A stretch of DNA of 64,000 nt, from assembly GCF_000426645.1 (NCBI RefSeq), contig NZ_KE384549.1, positions 277,001 through 341,000 on the forward strand, given 5' to 3'. Shown here one piece after another: positions 7,381-18,187 of the stretch (positions within the stretch are counted from its first letter, which is position 1; the number at the start of each line of letters is the position of its first letter). The position numbers and the translations under genes were made by a program. Source of the stretch: Nakamurella lactea DSM 19367 (GTDB taxonomy: Bacteria > Actinomycetota > Actinomycetes > Mycobacteriales > Nakamurellaceae). The notes beneath the pieces were generated by a model, which searched no databases, was not told where the DNA came from, and worked only from the letters and a program-made list of their open reading frames with translations.

Positions 7381-8720
7381 CCGAACGGCTGACCGCACCG
7401 GGGCCCGCCGGTCCTGGCGATGCCCCGGCACCCGGGCAACGGAAGGCGGCCACCCCGGAACGGACCAAGACGTTCGCATCGCTGCGAGTCCGCAACTACC
7501 GGCTGTACTTCCTGGGCGCGCTGATCTCGAACAACGGCACCTGGATGCAGCGGATCGCGCAGGACTGGCTGGTCTTCTCGCTCACCGGCTCGTCGTTCGC
7601 GGTCGGCGTCACCACGGCACTGCAGTTCGGCCCGATGCTGTTCTTCGGCCTGCTCGGCGGGCTGATCGCCGATCGCTACCCGCAGCGCCGGCTGCTGCTG
7701 ATCACCCAGGTCATCCTCGGGTTGCTGGCGACGACCCTCGCGGTGATCACCCTGACCGGTGTGGTGCAGGTCAACTACATCTACCTGGTGGCGCTCGGTC
7801 TCGGGCTGGTGACGGTGATCGACAACCCGGCCAGGCAGACCTTCGTCGGGGTGATGGTGCCGCAGGGCCTGATGCGCAACGCGGTGTCGCTGAACACCGG
7901 CAACTTCCAACTCGCCAGGCTCACCGGCCCGGCGATCGCCGGTCTGCTGATCGCGGCGGTCGGCCCGGGCTGGGCCTTCGCGGTGAACGGGGCGTCGTTC
8001 GTCGCGGTGATCGGCGGCCTGCTGCTGATGCGGCCGGCCGAATTCCAGCCGCTCGAGCGCGCCGCCCGCGGACGCGGTCAGCTGCGCGAGGGGCTCAAGT
8101 ACGTCGCGGCCCGGCCGCAGCTGCTGTGGACCATCGCGCTGGTCTTCTTCATCGGCTGCTTCGGGTTCAACTTCCCGATCATCCTGACGGCCTATGCCGG
8201 GGTCATCTTCCACGGCGGACCGGGCTTGTACGGCTGGCTCAATTCGACGATGGCGGTCGGCTCGCTGCTGGGCGCCCTCATCGCCGCCCGGCGGGCCACC
8301 GCGTCGATGAGCATGCTGTTCGCGATGGCCGGGGTGTTCGGCGCGGCGCTGATGGTGCTCGGGGTGGTCCCATGGCTGGTCACCTTCCTGCCGCTGCTGG
8401 CACTGACCGGGCTGGCCGGGGTCAGCTTCAACACGATGGCCAATTCGTCCGTGCAGCTGGCCACCGACCCGTCGCTGCGCGGCCGGGTGATGAGCCTCTA
8501 CTTCCTGGTGATGATGGGCTCGACGCCGATCGGCTCGCTGACCGTCGGCTGGATCACCGAGCACTGGGGCGCCCACGTGGCACTGCTGATCACCGGTGCC
8601 ATCTGCGGGCTGGCCAGCGTCGGCTGCGGTCTGTTGGCGGCCCGGCAGGCCGGCATCTCGGTCCGGGTCGACCCGCGGCGCGGGCACCAGCACCTGGTGC
8701 TGGCCCGGCGGAACAGCTGA
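7377..8720 (+). CDS. MFS transporter (DHA3/EntS-like exporter)
   Basis: Twelve-helix major facilitator of 447 residues. N-terminal FASLRVRNYRLYFLGALIS and the loop GGLIADRYPQRRLLL are typical of the DHA3 family, which includes the enterobactin exporter EntS and macrolide exporters. GTG 7377 overlaps the marR stop (GTGA), implying co-translation and repression by that MarR. Probably exports a toxic or siderophore-like compound; substrate unknown. It is followed by tandem repeats rather than a clear terminator. Confidence 0.88.
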   Translation: MTERLTAPGPAGPGDAPAPGQRKAATPERTKTFASLRVRNYRLYFLGALISNNGTWMQRIAQDWLVFSLTGSSFAVGVTTALQFGPMLFFGLLGGLIADRYPQRRLLLITQVILGLLATTLAVITLTGVVQVNYIYLVALGLGLVTVIDNPARQTFVGVMVPQGLMRNAVSLNTGNFQLARLTGPAIAGLLIAAVGPGWAFAVNGASFVAVIGGLLLMRPAEFQPLERAARGRGQLREGLKYVAARPQLLWTIALVFFIGCFGFNFPIILTAYAGVIFHGGPGLYGWLNSTMAVGSLLGALIAARRATASMSMLFAMAGVFGAALMVLGVVPWLVTFLPLLALTGLAGVSFNTMANSSVQLATDPSLRGRVMSLYFLVMMGSTPIGSLTVGWITEHWGAHVALLITGAICGLASVGCGLLAARQAGISVRVDPRRGHQHLVLARRNS

Positions 8721-8721
8721 A

Positions 8722-8796
8722 TTGATTGGTTCGCCGGCCGCGCTGTGTTGATTGGTTCGCCGGCCGCGCTGTGTTGATTGGTTCGCCGGCCGCGCT
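8722..8796. repeat. 26-bp tandem repeat, about three copies
   Basis: Units at 8722-8747, 8748-8773 and a partial 8774-8796, each running TTGATTGGTTCGCCGGCCGC plus CGCTGTG. They start one base after the MFS stop. Their GTTCGCCGGC segment is the reverse complement of GCCGGCGAAC in the longer repeat that follows. The whole 8721-9089 interval has no convincing gene. Confidence 0.9.
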
Positions 8797-8820
8797 CGCT
8801 GGCGGTCACGATCCCGCTCC

Positions 8821-9066
8821 TTCGTCGCGGGTTCGTGTCCTCGCATCGCTGTGCCGGCGAACGTGAGGTGGCCGGTCGGGTGACTCCTTCGTCGCAGGGT
8901 TCGTGTCCTCGCATCGCTGTGCCGGCGAACGTGAGGTGCCCGGTCGGCTAACGCCGTCGTCGCGGGTTCGTGTCCTCGCATCGCTGTGCCGGCGAACGTG
9001 AGGTGGCCGGTCGGGTAACTCCGTCGTCGCAGGGTTCGTGTCCTCGTATCGCTGTGCCGGCGGACG
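8821..9066. repeat. 67-68-bp tandem repeat, 3.6 copies
   Basis: Units begin at 8821, 8888, 8956 and 9023; the last is truncated near 9066. Each contains GTTCGTGTCCTCGCATCGCT followed by GTGCCGGCGAACGTGAGGTG and CCGGTCGG, differing at a few positions and by one base of length. No spacers, so not CRISPR. It fills the gap between the MFS gene and the convergent DUF2568 gene. Function unknown; RNA from either strand could fold with the 26-bp array. Confidence 0.9.
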
Positions 9067-9089
9067 AGGGCGGAGTGCGGGTCAATCGG

Positions 9090-9494
9090 TCAGCGGTCCT
9101 GCATCGACTGCGCGACCAGGGTGACGGCCACCCCGGCCACCCCGAGTGTGAGGCCCCAGGCCGGGGAGCCGACGGCGAGGATCGCCGCCGCCGCGATCAC
9201 CGTCAGCACCGGGCCGAGCACCAGCCGGCCCGGCCGCGGCAGCCGCCGCGGCGCCTTCGGCGACATCCAGCGACCCCAGACCGCGACCAATGCAGCGAGC
9301 GCGACGACCGCGGCCAGCCAGCCGAGCGCGCCGCCGTCGACCGATCGGTAGGCGGCCACCGCGACGGTGACGGCGAGCGCCACCTCGACCGCGAAGGCCG
9401 CGGTGCCGACCGCCCACTCCAGCGGGGTGCCGGGCACCCCGGCTTCGCGGGCTCCGGCGGGGCTACGGGTCGGGCGCGGTGCGGTGTTCGTCAT
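9090..9494 (-). CDS. DUF2568 (YrdB-like) membrane protein
   Basis: Membrane protein of 134 residues with four hydrophobic helices and the conserved loop VWGRWMSPKAPRRLPRPGRLVL, characteristic of DUF2568. Start ATG 9494; a longer frame to 9542 exists but adds non-conserved residues. Function unknown. Convergent with the MFS gene across the tandem-repeat block. Confidence 0.75.
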   Translation of the reverse strand: MTNTAPRPTRSPAGAREAGVPGTPLEWAVGTAAFAVEVALAVTVAVAAYRSVDGGALGWLAAVVALAALVAVWGRWMSPKAPRRLPRPGRLVLGPVLTVIAAAAILAVGSPAWGLTLGVAGVAVTLVAQSMQDR

Positions 9495-9565
9495 GAGCTC
9501 AGTCTGGACCCTTGGCGCGCACGAAACAAGAGCACTGCTCACAAAAGTGAGCGGCAGTCGCAGAT

Positions 9566-10636
9566 TCAGCCGTTCGGCGTAGCCGGGCCGTGCTCGGCGA
9601 GGTGCTCCGTCAGCCTCGCCTGGATCGCCGCCATCAGCTCACGTTTGCCGGCCTCGGGAAGGAACGATGCGCCGACGGCGTTGCCGGCCAGCGCCGCCAC
9701 CCCGGCCGCGTCCAGGTCGAGCAGCGCAGCGGCGATGCCGTACTCGCGGTTCAGCGTGGTGCCGAACATCGGCGGGTCGTCGGAGTTGATGGTGACCAGG
9801 ACGCCGGCGTCGACCATCGCCCGGAGCGGGTGCTCGGCGTAGCTGGCAACCGCCCGGGTGGCGATGTTCGAAGTCGGGCAGACCTCCAGCGGGATCCGGT
9901 GCTGTGCAAGGTATTCCAGCAGGGCCGGGTCCTGGGTCGCCGAGGTGCCGTGACCGATCCGCTCGGCGCCGAGCGACTCCAACGCGTCCCAGATCGTCTG
10001 CGGCCCTGTCGTCTCGCCGGCGTGCGGCACCGAGTGCAGGCCGGCCGCCCTGGCCAGGTCGAAGGCCGGCTTGAACTTCGGCCGCGAGGTGCCCACCTCG
10101 GGGCCGCCGAGGCCGAACCCGATCAGCGCGTCGGGCCCGTGGTCCAGCGCCATCCGCAGCGTCTGGTCGGCCGAGTTCTCGCCGAGCTCGCCGGGGATGT
10201 CGAAGATCCAGCGCAGCACGATCCCGTGGTCGCGCTCGGCGGCTACCCTGGCATCCTCGATCGCCTCGACGTAGCCCTCGATCGGCACCCCGGCCCGCAC
10301 GGAGGTGTGTGGGGTACAGGTCAGCTCGGCGTACCGGATGTTCTGCGCGGCCATGTCCGTGGCCACCTCATAGGTCAGTAGCCGGATGTCCTCGGGGGTG
10401 CGGATCAGCGCCACCGTCGCCAGGTAGAGCGCGATGAAGTGGTCGAAGTCGGTGAAACGGTAGAACTCGGCCAGTTTCGCCGGATCGCTGGGCACCACTC
10501 CCGGGTGTCGCTCGGCCAGCTCGGCGACGATCCTGGCTGACGCCGAGCCGACGTGGTGGACGTGCAGTTCGGCTTTGGGCAGGGTGTCGATGAAGGACTG
10601 CAGCTGCGGTGTGGGACTGGGAACGGCGGTCGTCAT
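9566..10636 (-). CDS. Adenosine-deaminase-family enzyme, probably aminodeoxyfutalosine deaminase
   Basis: Zinc amidohydrolase of 356 residues with all catalytic parts of the adenosine deaminase family: H25-x-H27 in AELHVHHVGSA, VPHAGETTGP, ERIGHG, and NSDDPPMFGT. The HVHHVGSAS opening, instead of the usual HLHLDG or HLHLEG, together with FTDFDHFI and IRTPEDIRLLTYEVA, matches my recollection of Streptomyces SCO5662, which deaminates 6-amino-6-deoxyfutalosine in the futalosine route to menaquinone. So the likely substrate is aminodeoxyfutalosine rather than adenosine. No other mqn gene is in the window. ATG 10636. Confidence 0.8.
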   Translation of the reverse strand: MTTAVPSPTPQLQSFIDTLPKAELHVHHVGSASARIVAELAERHPGVVPSDPAKLAEFYRFTDFDHFIALYLATVALIRTPEDIRLLTYEVATDMAAQNIRYAELTCTPHTSVRAGVPIEGYVEAIEDARVAAERDHGIVLRWIFDIPGELGENSADQTLRMALDHGPDALIGFGLGGPEVGTSRPKFKPAFDLARAAGLHSVPHAGETTGPQTIWDALESLGAERIGHGTSATQDPALLEYLAQHRIPLEVCPTSNIATRAVASYAEHPLRAMVDAGVLVTINSDDPPMFGTTLNREYGIAAALLDLDAAGVAALAGNAVGASFLPEAGKRELMAAIQARLTEHLAEHGPATPNG

Positions 10637-10711
10637 GACCAGAATCCTGCCGCACGAACGGGGCGAACCCGGAGCGGGTGGCGCTGGTACCGTTGGCGCT
10701 GTCGATGACCC

Positions 10712-10917
10712 CCGGCGGGAGAGCCGTCATCCGGTCGATGGTGACCGGGCGCGGCGCCGAAGGAGCAAGAGCTCCCCACCAAACTCTCAGGCCAGCGAAC
10801 CGCCGGGACGAGGCACCTCTGGAAAGCAGTCGGCGTCCGCATGGGCGTGCCGGCTCGCCGAAGGGGCAAACGGCTGTATGCCGTGAAGCTCTCAGGCAGC
10901 CATGACAGAGGGGGAGA
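10712..10917 (+). promoter_or_regulatory. Tandem glycine riboswitch upstream of gcvP
   Basis: Two glycine aptamers in series. Aptamer 1 shows CGGGAGAG near 10715, GCCGAAGGAGCAAG at 10756-10769, AACTCTCAGGCC at 10781-10792 and ACCTCTGGAAAGC at 10815-10827. Aptamer 2 shows CGCCGAAGGGGCAAACGGC at 10856-10874, GAAGCTCTCAGGC at 10885-10897 and ATGACAGAGGGGGAG at 10902-10916. These are the conserved J1/3a, P3 and closing-strand segments of the class. It lies about 115 bases before the gcvP start, where it would turn on glycine cleavage when glycine is abundant. Confidence 0.95.
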
Positions 10918-11031
10918 GCGCGTACCGGCCAGCCGGTGGGCGTTCTTCCGGCCACCCGTGGCCGCCGCTGTTCCCGGACCAGAGTTCATCGACAAGTTCC
11001 GGCGCCCGCGCCGGTCGGAGACGAGATTTTC

Positions 11032-13989
<2,958 letters not shown>

Positions 13990-13995
13990 CCTGCG

Positions 13996-14100
13996 CCGGC
14001 GCTTATCAACATCGCAGGCGCTTTTGAAGTGGGCCGTTTTGTGACGAGAGTGGCGTGAGTCAACGGCTTCGCAAGCGGCTGCGAAGATGATAAGCGCCGG
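13996..14100. repeat. Long imperfect inverted repeat between gcvP and the NCS1 permease
   Basis: Arms 13996-14023 and 14073-14100 are inverted copies matching at 25 of 28 positions, beginning CCGGCGCTTATCA. A second hairpin, CTTCGCA/TGCGAAG at 14068-14074 and 14081-14087, overlaps the right arm. The element fills the whole 111-bp gap between two convergent genes and abuts the permease stop codon. It could be a bidirectional terminator or a small mobile-type palindrome. Confidence 0.8.
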
Positions 14101-15561
14101 TCAGGTGGTTTCCTGGCGGGCCACGGCGGGCCGGCGGGCGAAGTAGGCGACCAGGAACGAGAGCACCAGGGCGATCAGCACGCCGAGGTTGGCGTAGGCC
14201 CAGGTGCCGTCCCGGCCGCCGAGGCCCAGCGGCCCGAGCAGGTAGCCCTGCCAGTTGTTCCAGGACGCGTCCTGGGCGAAGTTGTTGATCACCAGGCCCC
14301 AGCCGATCGCCGAGGTGACGACCATGGTGCCGATGGAGATCCAGTCGTAGGAGCCGTACCGGCCGCGGGCATCGAACAGTGCCTCGTCGTCATAGTCCTT
14401 GCGCCGCAAGGCGATGTCGGCCATCATGATGCCCGCCCAGGAGGCGATCGGGACACCGAGGGTGATCAGGAAGCTCTGGAACGGCCCGATGAAGCTCTCT
14501 GCGAAGAACACCACGTAGATGGTCCCGGCGGTCAGGATGACGCCGTCGATCAGCGCCGCGGACGGCCGCGGGATCCGCACCCCGAGGGACAACAGCGTCA
14601 GCCCCGAGCTGTAGATCCCGAGTACCGCGCCGCTGACGAGTGCCAGCACCGCGGCGATCAGGAACGGGATCAGGAACCAGGTCGGCAGTGCCTTGGCCAG
14701 CGTGCCGATGGGGTCGTCCTGCACGCCTTTGGCCAGCTGCTGCGACGAGCCGGCTAACGCCAGCCCGAAGGCGACCAGCAGCAGCGGTGCGATCGCCCCG
14801 CCGAAAGTGTTCCAGAACACCACCTTTGCGCCGGAGGCGGTGCGCTTCTGATAGCGCGACCAGTCGGCGGCGATGTTCACCCAGCCGAGTCCGAACCCGG
14901 TCATCACCATCACCAGTGCGCCGATCACCGCCGCCGCGGATCCGTTCGGGATCGCCAGCACCGTGGAGAAGTCGATCTCCTTGGCGGTCAGCACGATGTA
15001 GATGACGGTGACGATGCCGGTCAGCCAGGTCAGGACCGACTGCAGCCGCATGATCAGGTGGTAGCCGGCCACCGACGCGGTGACGATCAGCGCCGCGACC
15101 ACCAGGGTGGCGATGATCTTCGTCGCCGCCCCGTTGCTCCACCCGAGTTGGTCGAACACCGTCGCGGTGGCCTGCACTGCCAGAATGGCCAGGAAGGTCT
15201 CCCAGCCGATCGACGTCAGCCAGGAGACGACGCCGGGCACCTTCTGGCCGGTGACGCCGAAGGCGGCCCGGCTCAGGATCATCGTCGGCGCCGAGCCGCG
15301 CTTGCCGGCGACCGCGACCACGCCGCAGACCAGGAACGACAGCACGATGCCGACCACCGAGACTCCGATGGCCTGCCAGAACGAGATGCCGAAGCCGAGC
15401 ACGAAGGCGCCGTAGCTCATCCCGAACACCGAGACGTTGGCGGCGAACCACGGCCAGAACAGGTCCGACGGCTTCGCGGTGCGCTCAGCCTCGTCGATGA
15501 TCTCGATGCCGGTGGTCTCGACGCCCAGCCGCTTCAGCTCACTCACATTGGGGTCGCTCAT
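14101..15561 (-). CDS. NCS1-family permease (cytosine/purine permease-like)
   Basis: Nucleobase:cation symporter-1 protein, 486 residues, with about twelve helices. Family features are the N-terminal GVETTGIEIIDEAERTA, PSDLFWPWFAANVSVFGMSYGAF-type helix 1 (key FWPWFAAN), and GKRGSAPTMILSRAAFGVTGQ in helix 3 region. Such proteins import cytosine, purines or allantoin with Na+ or H+. Start ATG 15561; an ATG six codons earlier is also open. It lies 31 bases after the purine nucleoside phosphorylase gene, so the two probably form a salvage operon. Confidence 0.88.
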   Translation of the reverse strand: MSDPNVSELKRLGVETTGIEIIDEAERTAKPSDLFWPWFAANVSVFGMSYGAFVLGFGISFWQAIGVSVVGIVLSFLVCGVVAVAGKRGSAPTMILSRAAFGVTGQKVPGVVSWLTSIGWETFLAILAVQATATVFDQLGWSNGAATKIIATLVVAALIVTASVAGYHLIMRLQSVLTWLTGIVTVIYIVLTAKEIDFSTVLAIPNGSAAAVIGALVMVMTGFGLGWVNIAADWSRYQKRTASGAKVVFWNTFGGAIAPLLLVAFGLALAGSSQQLAKGVQDDPIGTLAKALPTWFLIPFLIAAVLALVSGAVLGIYSSGLTLLSLGVRIPRPSAALIDGVILTAGTIYVVFFAESFIGPFQSFLITLGVPIASWAGIMMADIALRRKDYDDEALFDARGRYGSYDWISIGTMVVTSAIGWGLVINNFAQDASWNNWQGYLLGPLGLGGRDGTWAYANLGVLIALVLSFLVAYFARRPAVARQETT

Positions 15562-15592
15562 GGCGGTATCGTGCCCCACCGGCGGCGCCGCG

Positions 15593-16402
15593 TCACGCCG
15601 CCCGGCCGATGATTCCGGTCAGCAGCGGCCCCAGCCGGTCGGCGGTGCGCTCGGCGATGTTCACCACCTCGGCCGGATCGATGCCGCTCGGCTGGCCCTC
15701 GATCGCGGTCACCGTCGAGAGGCCGAGCAGTTCGATCCCGGATTCCCGGGCGGCGATCGCCTCCAGCACGGTCGACATGCCGAGCATGTCCGCGCCCGCG
15801 CGGCGGACGGCCGTCGCCTCGGCCCAGGTCTCGTAGTGCGGTCCGGGCAGCATCGCGTAGACGCCTTCGGCCAGCGACGGGTCGAGGTCGCGGGCGATGC
15901 CACGCAGTCGGGCCGACCAGGTGTCGGTCAGGTCGACGAACCGGGGCCCGACCAGCGGCGATCGCGCGGTCAGGTTGAGATGGTCGCCGATCAGCACCGG
16001 CTGCCCGAGCTGCCAGTCCGGCCGCAGCGCACCGTTCGCGTTCGCCAGGATCGCCAACCGGACACCGGCGGCGGCTGCGGTGCGGATCCCGTGCACGACG
16101 GGGTCGGTGCCGTGGCCCTCGTACAGGTGCGTGCGCCCCGAGTAGATCAGGGTGTGCACCGACTCGCCGTCCGCCCTGACCCCGTCGACCGAGTAGATGA
16201 GCCCGGCATGGCCCTCGGCGACCGGGGCCAGGAATCCGGGGACCTCGATCATCGGGAACGCGGCGATCGGCTCGCCGAACGACATGGCCGCCGGACCCCA
16301 TCCGGATCCGAGGACGACCAGCGCGTCGTGGGTGTCCCGGCCGGTCAGCGCGGCGATCCGTCCCGCTGCGGCCGCGGCGACGGCGTAGGGATCGGTCGGC
16401 AC
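15593..16402 (-). CDS. Purine nucleoside phosphorylase family protein with altered base-binding site
   Basis: Trimeric-type purine nucleoside phosphorylase homologue, 269 residues, close to the M. tuberculosis enzyme through LGSGWGP, SGRTHLYEGH, GDHLNLTARSPLVG, LPGPHYETWAEA and GADMLGMSTVLEAIAA. The base-contact Glu in HYET is kept. Two motifs depart from the family: the usual TNAAGG is ANANGA, and the VTN segment that supplies the purine-binding Asn reads VTA. It should still be a nucleoside phosphorylase-like enzyme, but base specificity may differ. First gene of the operon with the NCS1 permease, which fits transport and salvage of a purine-like compound. Confidence 0.85.
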   Translation of the reverse strand: MPTDPYAVAAAAAGRIAALTGRDTHDALVVLGSGWGPAAMSFGEPIAAFPMIEVPGFLAPVAEGHAGLIYSVDGVRADGESVHTLIYSGRTHLYEGHGTDPVVHGIRTAAAAGVRLAILANANGALRPDWQLGQPVLIGDHLNLTARSPLVGPRFVDLTDTWSARLRGIARDLDPSLAEGVYAMLPGPHYETWAEATAVRRAGADMLGMSTVLEAIAARESGIELLGLSTVTAIEGQPSGIDPAEVVNIAERTADRLGPLLTGIIGRAA

Positions 16403-16610
16403 GTCGTCAGACTAGATCGCCGACCGACCCGACCGCGGCGGTAGGCGGCGGCGCGGGCGCGGGCGTTGGGAGTCGGGAACCGCGGTGAAACTGTGCGCGT
16501 CGCAGTGACGTTCAGTAACCACTGGAAATTTACCGCGACTCTCTGTGACACCAGCCGGCCGAACGCCCGGTGCGCAGCGACCACCGACGACTGGGACGAC
16601 GAGGACAGAA

Positions 16611-18128
16611 ATGCCCACCACACTCAGCCAGGGCGATCTCACGGTCGCCGCCGATCGCCGCGATACCACCGTTCTGCTGTGGTGCGCCGCCGCGAGCCTC
16701 GGGCTGCTCCTGCTCAAGCTCACCGGGTCGACGTTCTCGGTGTCGATGATCCGCCGCGGCGCGGCGGCCACCGGCTCCGACGACCTGGTCAGCTACCTGC
16801 CGTTGCTGGCGCCGATCATCGGCCTGCTGGCCTTCCAGCTCGCGCCGCGCAGGTCGGCGCCGTGGTTGCTGCTGGCCGGCGCCGTGTGCGCCGCGCCGAT
16901 GGCGATCCTGCAGCTGACCTCCGGCACCTACCATCCCGACCTGCTCCAGCTGGTGCTGATCCTGGGAGCGGGCGCTCCGGCATTCACCCTCATCGGCGTG
17001 CTGGCTGCGGCGACGGTGAGCTGGCAACGGGGGATGCGGTCGCCGGCCGCCTGCCTGATCGGGCTGGCCCTGGTGGTGCAGCTGGTCGGTCCGGTGGTGA
17101 TCGCCAGCGCCGCCGGCGAGACGGCCCTGATCGGCGGCGCAGGCGCCGAGCTGGTCCGGACGCTGGCCCTGATCTTCCTGGCGATCGCCGCGGCCGGTGC
17201 CCTCGTCGCGATCGTGCACGGCGCCCGGGCCACCGGGTCCGACCGGCCGGCATCCGGCGGCCCGAGCTGGCGGGTGACGGCCGCCGGTTGCCTGGTGGCC
17301 GCCGGCCAGATGCTGCCGATCCTGTGGCAGCCGAGCATCGAGCGGGTCCGGAGCGGGAGCATCGACGAGAACTACCTCTACCTCGGCCTGGCCTTCCTGG
17401 CGATCGGGGTCGTCGTCTCGGCGGTGGGCGGGCTGCGGACTGTCGTCGCGGCGGCCGGCATCGGCCTGCTGATCGGCGTGTTCAGCGTGCTGTTGGCGCC
17501 GTCGGTCGAGGTGTTGGTCGAGATGCCAGCCGTTGCGGTGGCCGCCGGTGTCTGCAGCCTGCTGGCCGGTGGGGCGCTGGCACTGTCGCCGCACCGCGCG
17601 CGGATCGGGTACCTCGGCGTCTGCGCCGTGGCGCTGGGCCTGCTGGTGCTGTTCCTGGTGACCAACTCGGACCGGGCCTACGCCGGCTACCGCGGTTTCC
17701 TGTTGACCGTCACCCCGGTGCTGTTGGTGGTGGGGATCGTCGCGGCGGTCTCGGCCGTCGGTGCGATCGGCGACGCCCTGGCACAGCGCTGGGAGGCGCC
17801 GGCGGTGATCGCCGGGATGGCGACGGCCTTCGCCTCCGGAGCGGCGGCCATCTGCGCCTACTTCAGCCTGAACCACCCGCGGGGCAAGGCGGTGATCGTC
17901 GGACTGCTGCCGGTGACGGCGGTCGGGTTGATCATCGCCGCCGCTCTGGTCGCCGCGGTGGCCACGCGGTTCCGCTCCGGCTCGTCGACGCCGCCGGCTC
18001 CCGCCGGTCCGATGACGGCCTCGGAGGCGGTGACGACCTCGGGGGCGGTGACGTCGTCAGACCCGGTGACGGCTCCGCAACCGATGATCAATGACCCGGC
18101 ACATTGGGATCGCACCGGCTGGGAATGA
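16611..18128 (+). CDS. Polytopic membrane protein of unknown function
   Basis: Protein of 505 residues with roughly twelve hydrophobic helices spread through residues 20-460 and a Ser/Thr/Ala-rich hydrophilic C-terminal tail ending DPAHWDRTGWE. I do not recognise a transporter or enzyme motif. Start ATG 16611 after CGAGGACAG; an earlier in-frame ATG at 16545 gives a polar extension. It is divergent from the nucleoside phosphorylase gene; the 208-bp gap between them must hold both promoters. The tail overlaps no other gene once the downstream luciferase-like start is set at 18188. Confidence 0.8.
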   Translation: MPTTLSQGDLTVAADRRDTTVLLWCAAASLGLLLLKLTGSTFSVSMIRRGAAATGSDDLVSYLPLLAPIIGLLAFQLAPRRSAPWLLLAGAVCAAPMAILQLTSGTYHPDLLQLVLILGAGAPAFTLIGVLAAATVSWQRGMRSPAACLIGLALVVQLVGPVVIASAAGETALIGGAGAELVRTLALIFLAIAAAGALVAIVHGARATGSDRPASGGPSWRVTAAGCLVAAGQMLPILWQPSIERVRSGSIDENYLYLGLAFLAIGVVVSAVGGLRTVVAAAGIGLLIGVFSVLLAPSVEVLVEMPAVAVAAGVCSLLAGGALALSPHRARIGYLGVCAVALGLLVLFLVTNSDRAYAGYRGFLLTVTPVLLVVGIVAAVSAVGAIGDALAQRWEAPAVIAGMATAFASGAAAICAYFSLNHPRGKAVIVGLLPVTAVGLIIAAALVAAVATRFRSGSSTPPAPAGPMTASEAVTTSGAVTSSDPVTAPQPMINDPAHWDRTGWE

Positions 18129-18153
18129 ACCCGTTGACCGCACCGTTGCAGAA

Positions 18154-18168
18154 GATACTTGACGTATC
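18154..18168. promoter_or_regulatory. Palindrome GATAC-N5-GTATC upstream of the CE1758-like gene
   Basis: GATAC at 18154-18158 and GTATC at 18164-18168 with spacer TTGAC, 19 bases before the ATG at 18188. It is the only A+T-rich stretch in the gap and has the size of a repressor half-site pair. The regulator is unknown. Confidence 0.45.
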
Positions 18169-18187
18169 AACTAAATCGGAGGCGGTC

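Noticed and set aside
7305-8981. Long open frame on the minus strand across the MFS gene and tandem repeats (558 codons)
   Set aside because: Antisense to a clear MFS transporter; composition is Gln/Arg/Asp/His-rich as expected for the opposite strand of GC-rich coding DNA, with no domain.
8821-9066. Possible CRISPR array
   Set aside because: The 67/68-bp units are contiguous with no unique spacers, and no cas genes are present.
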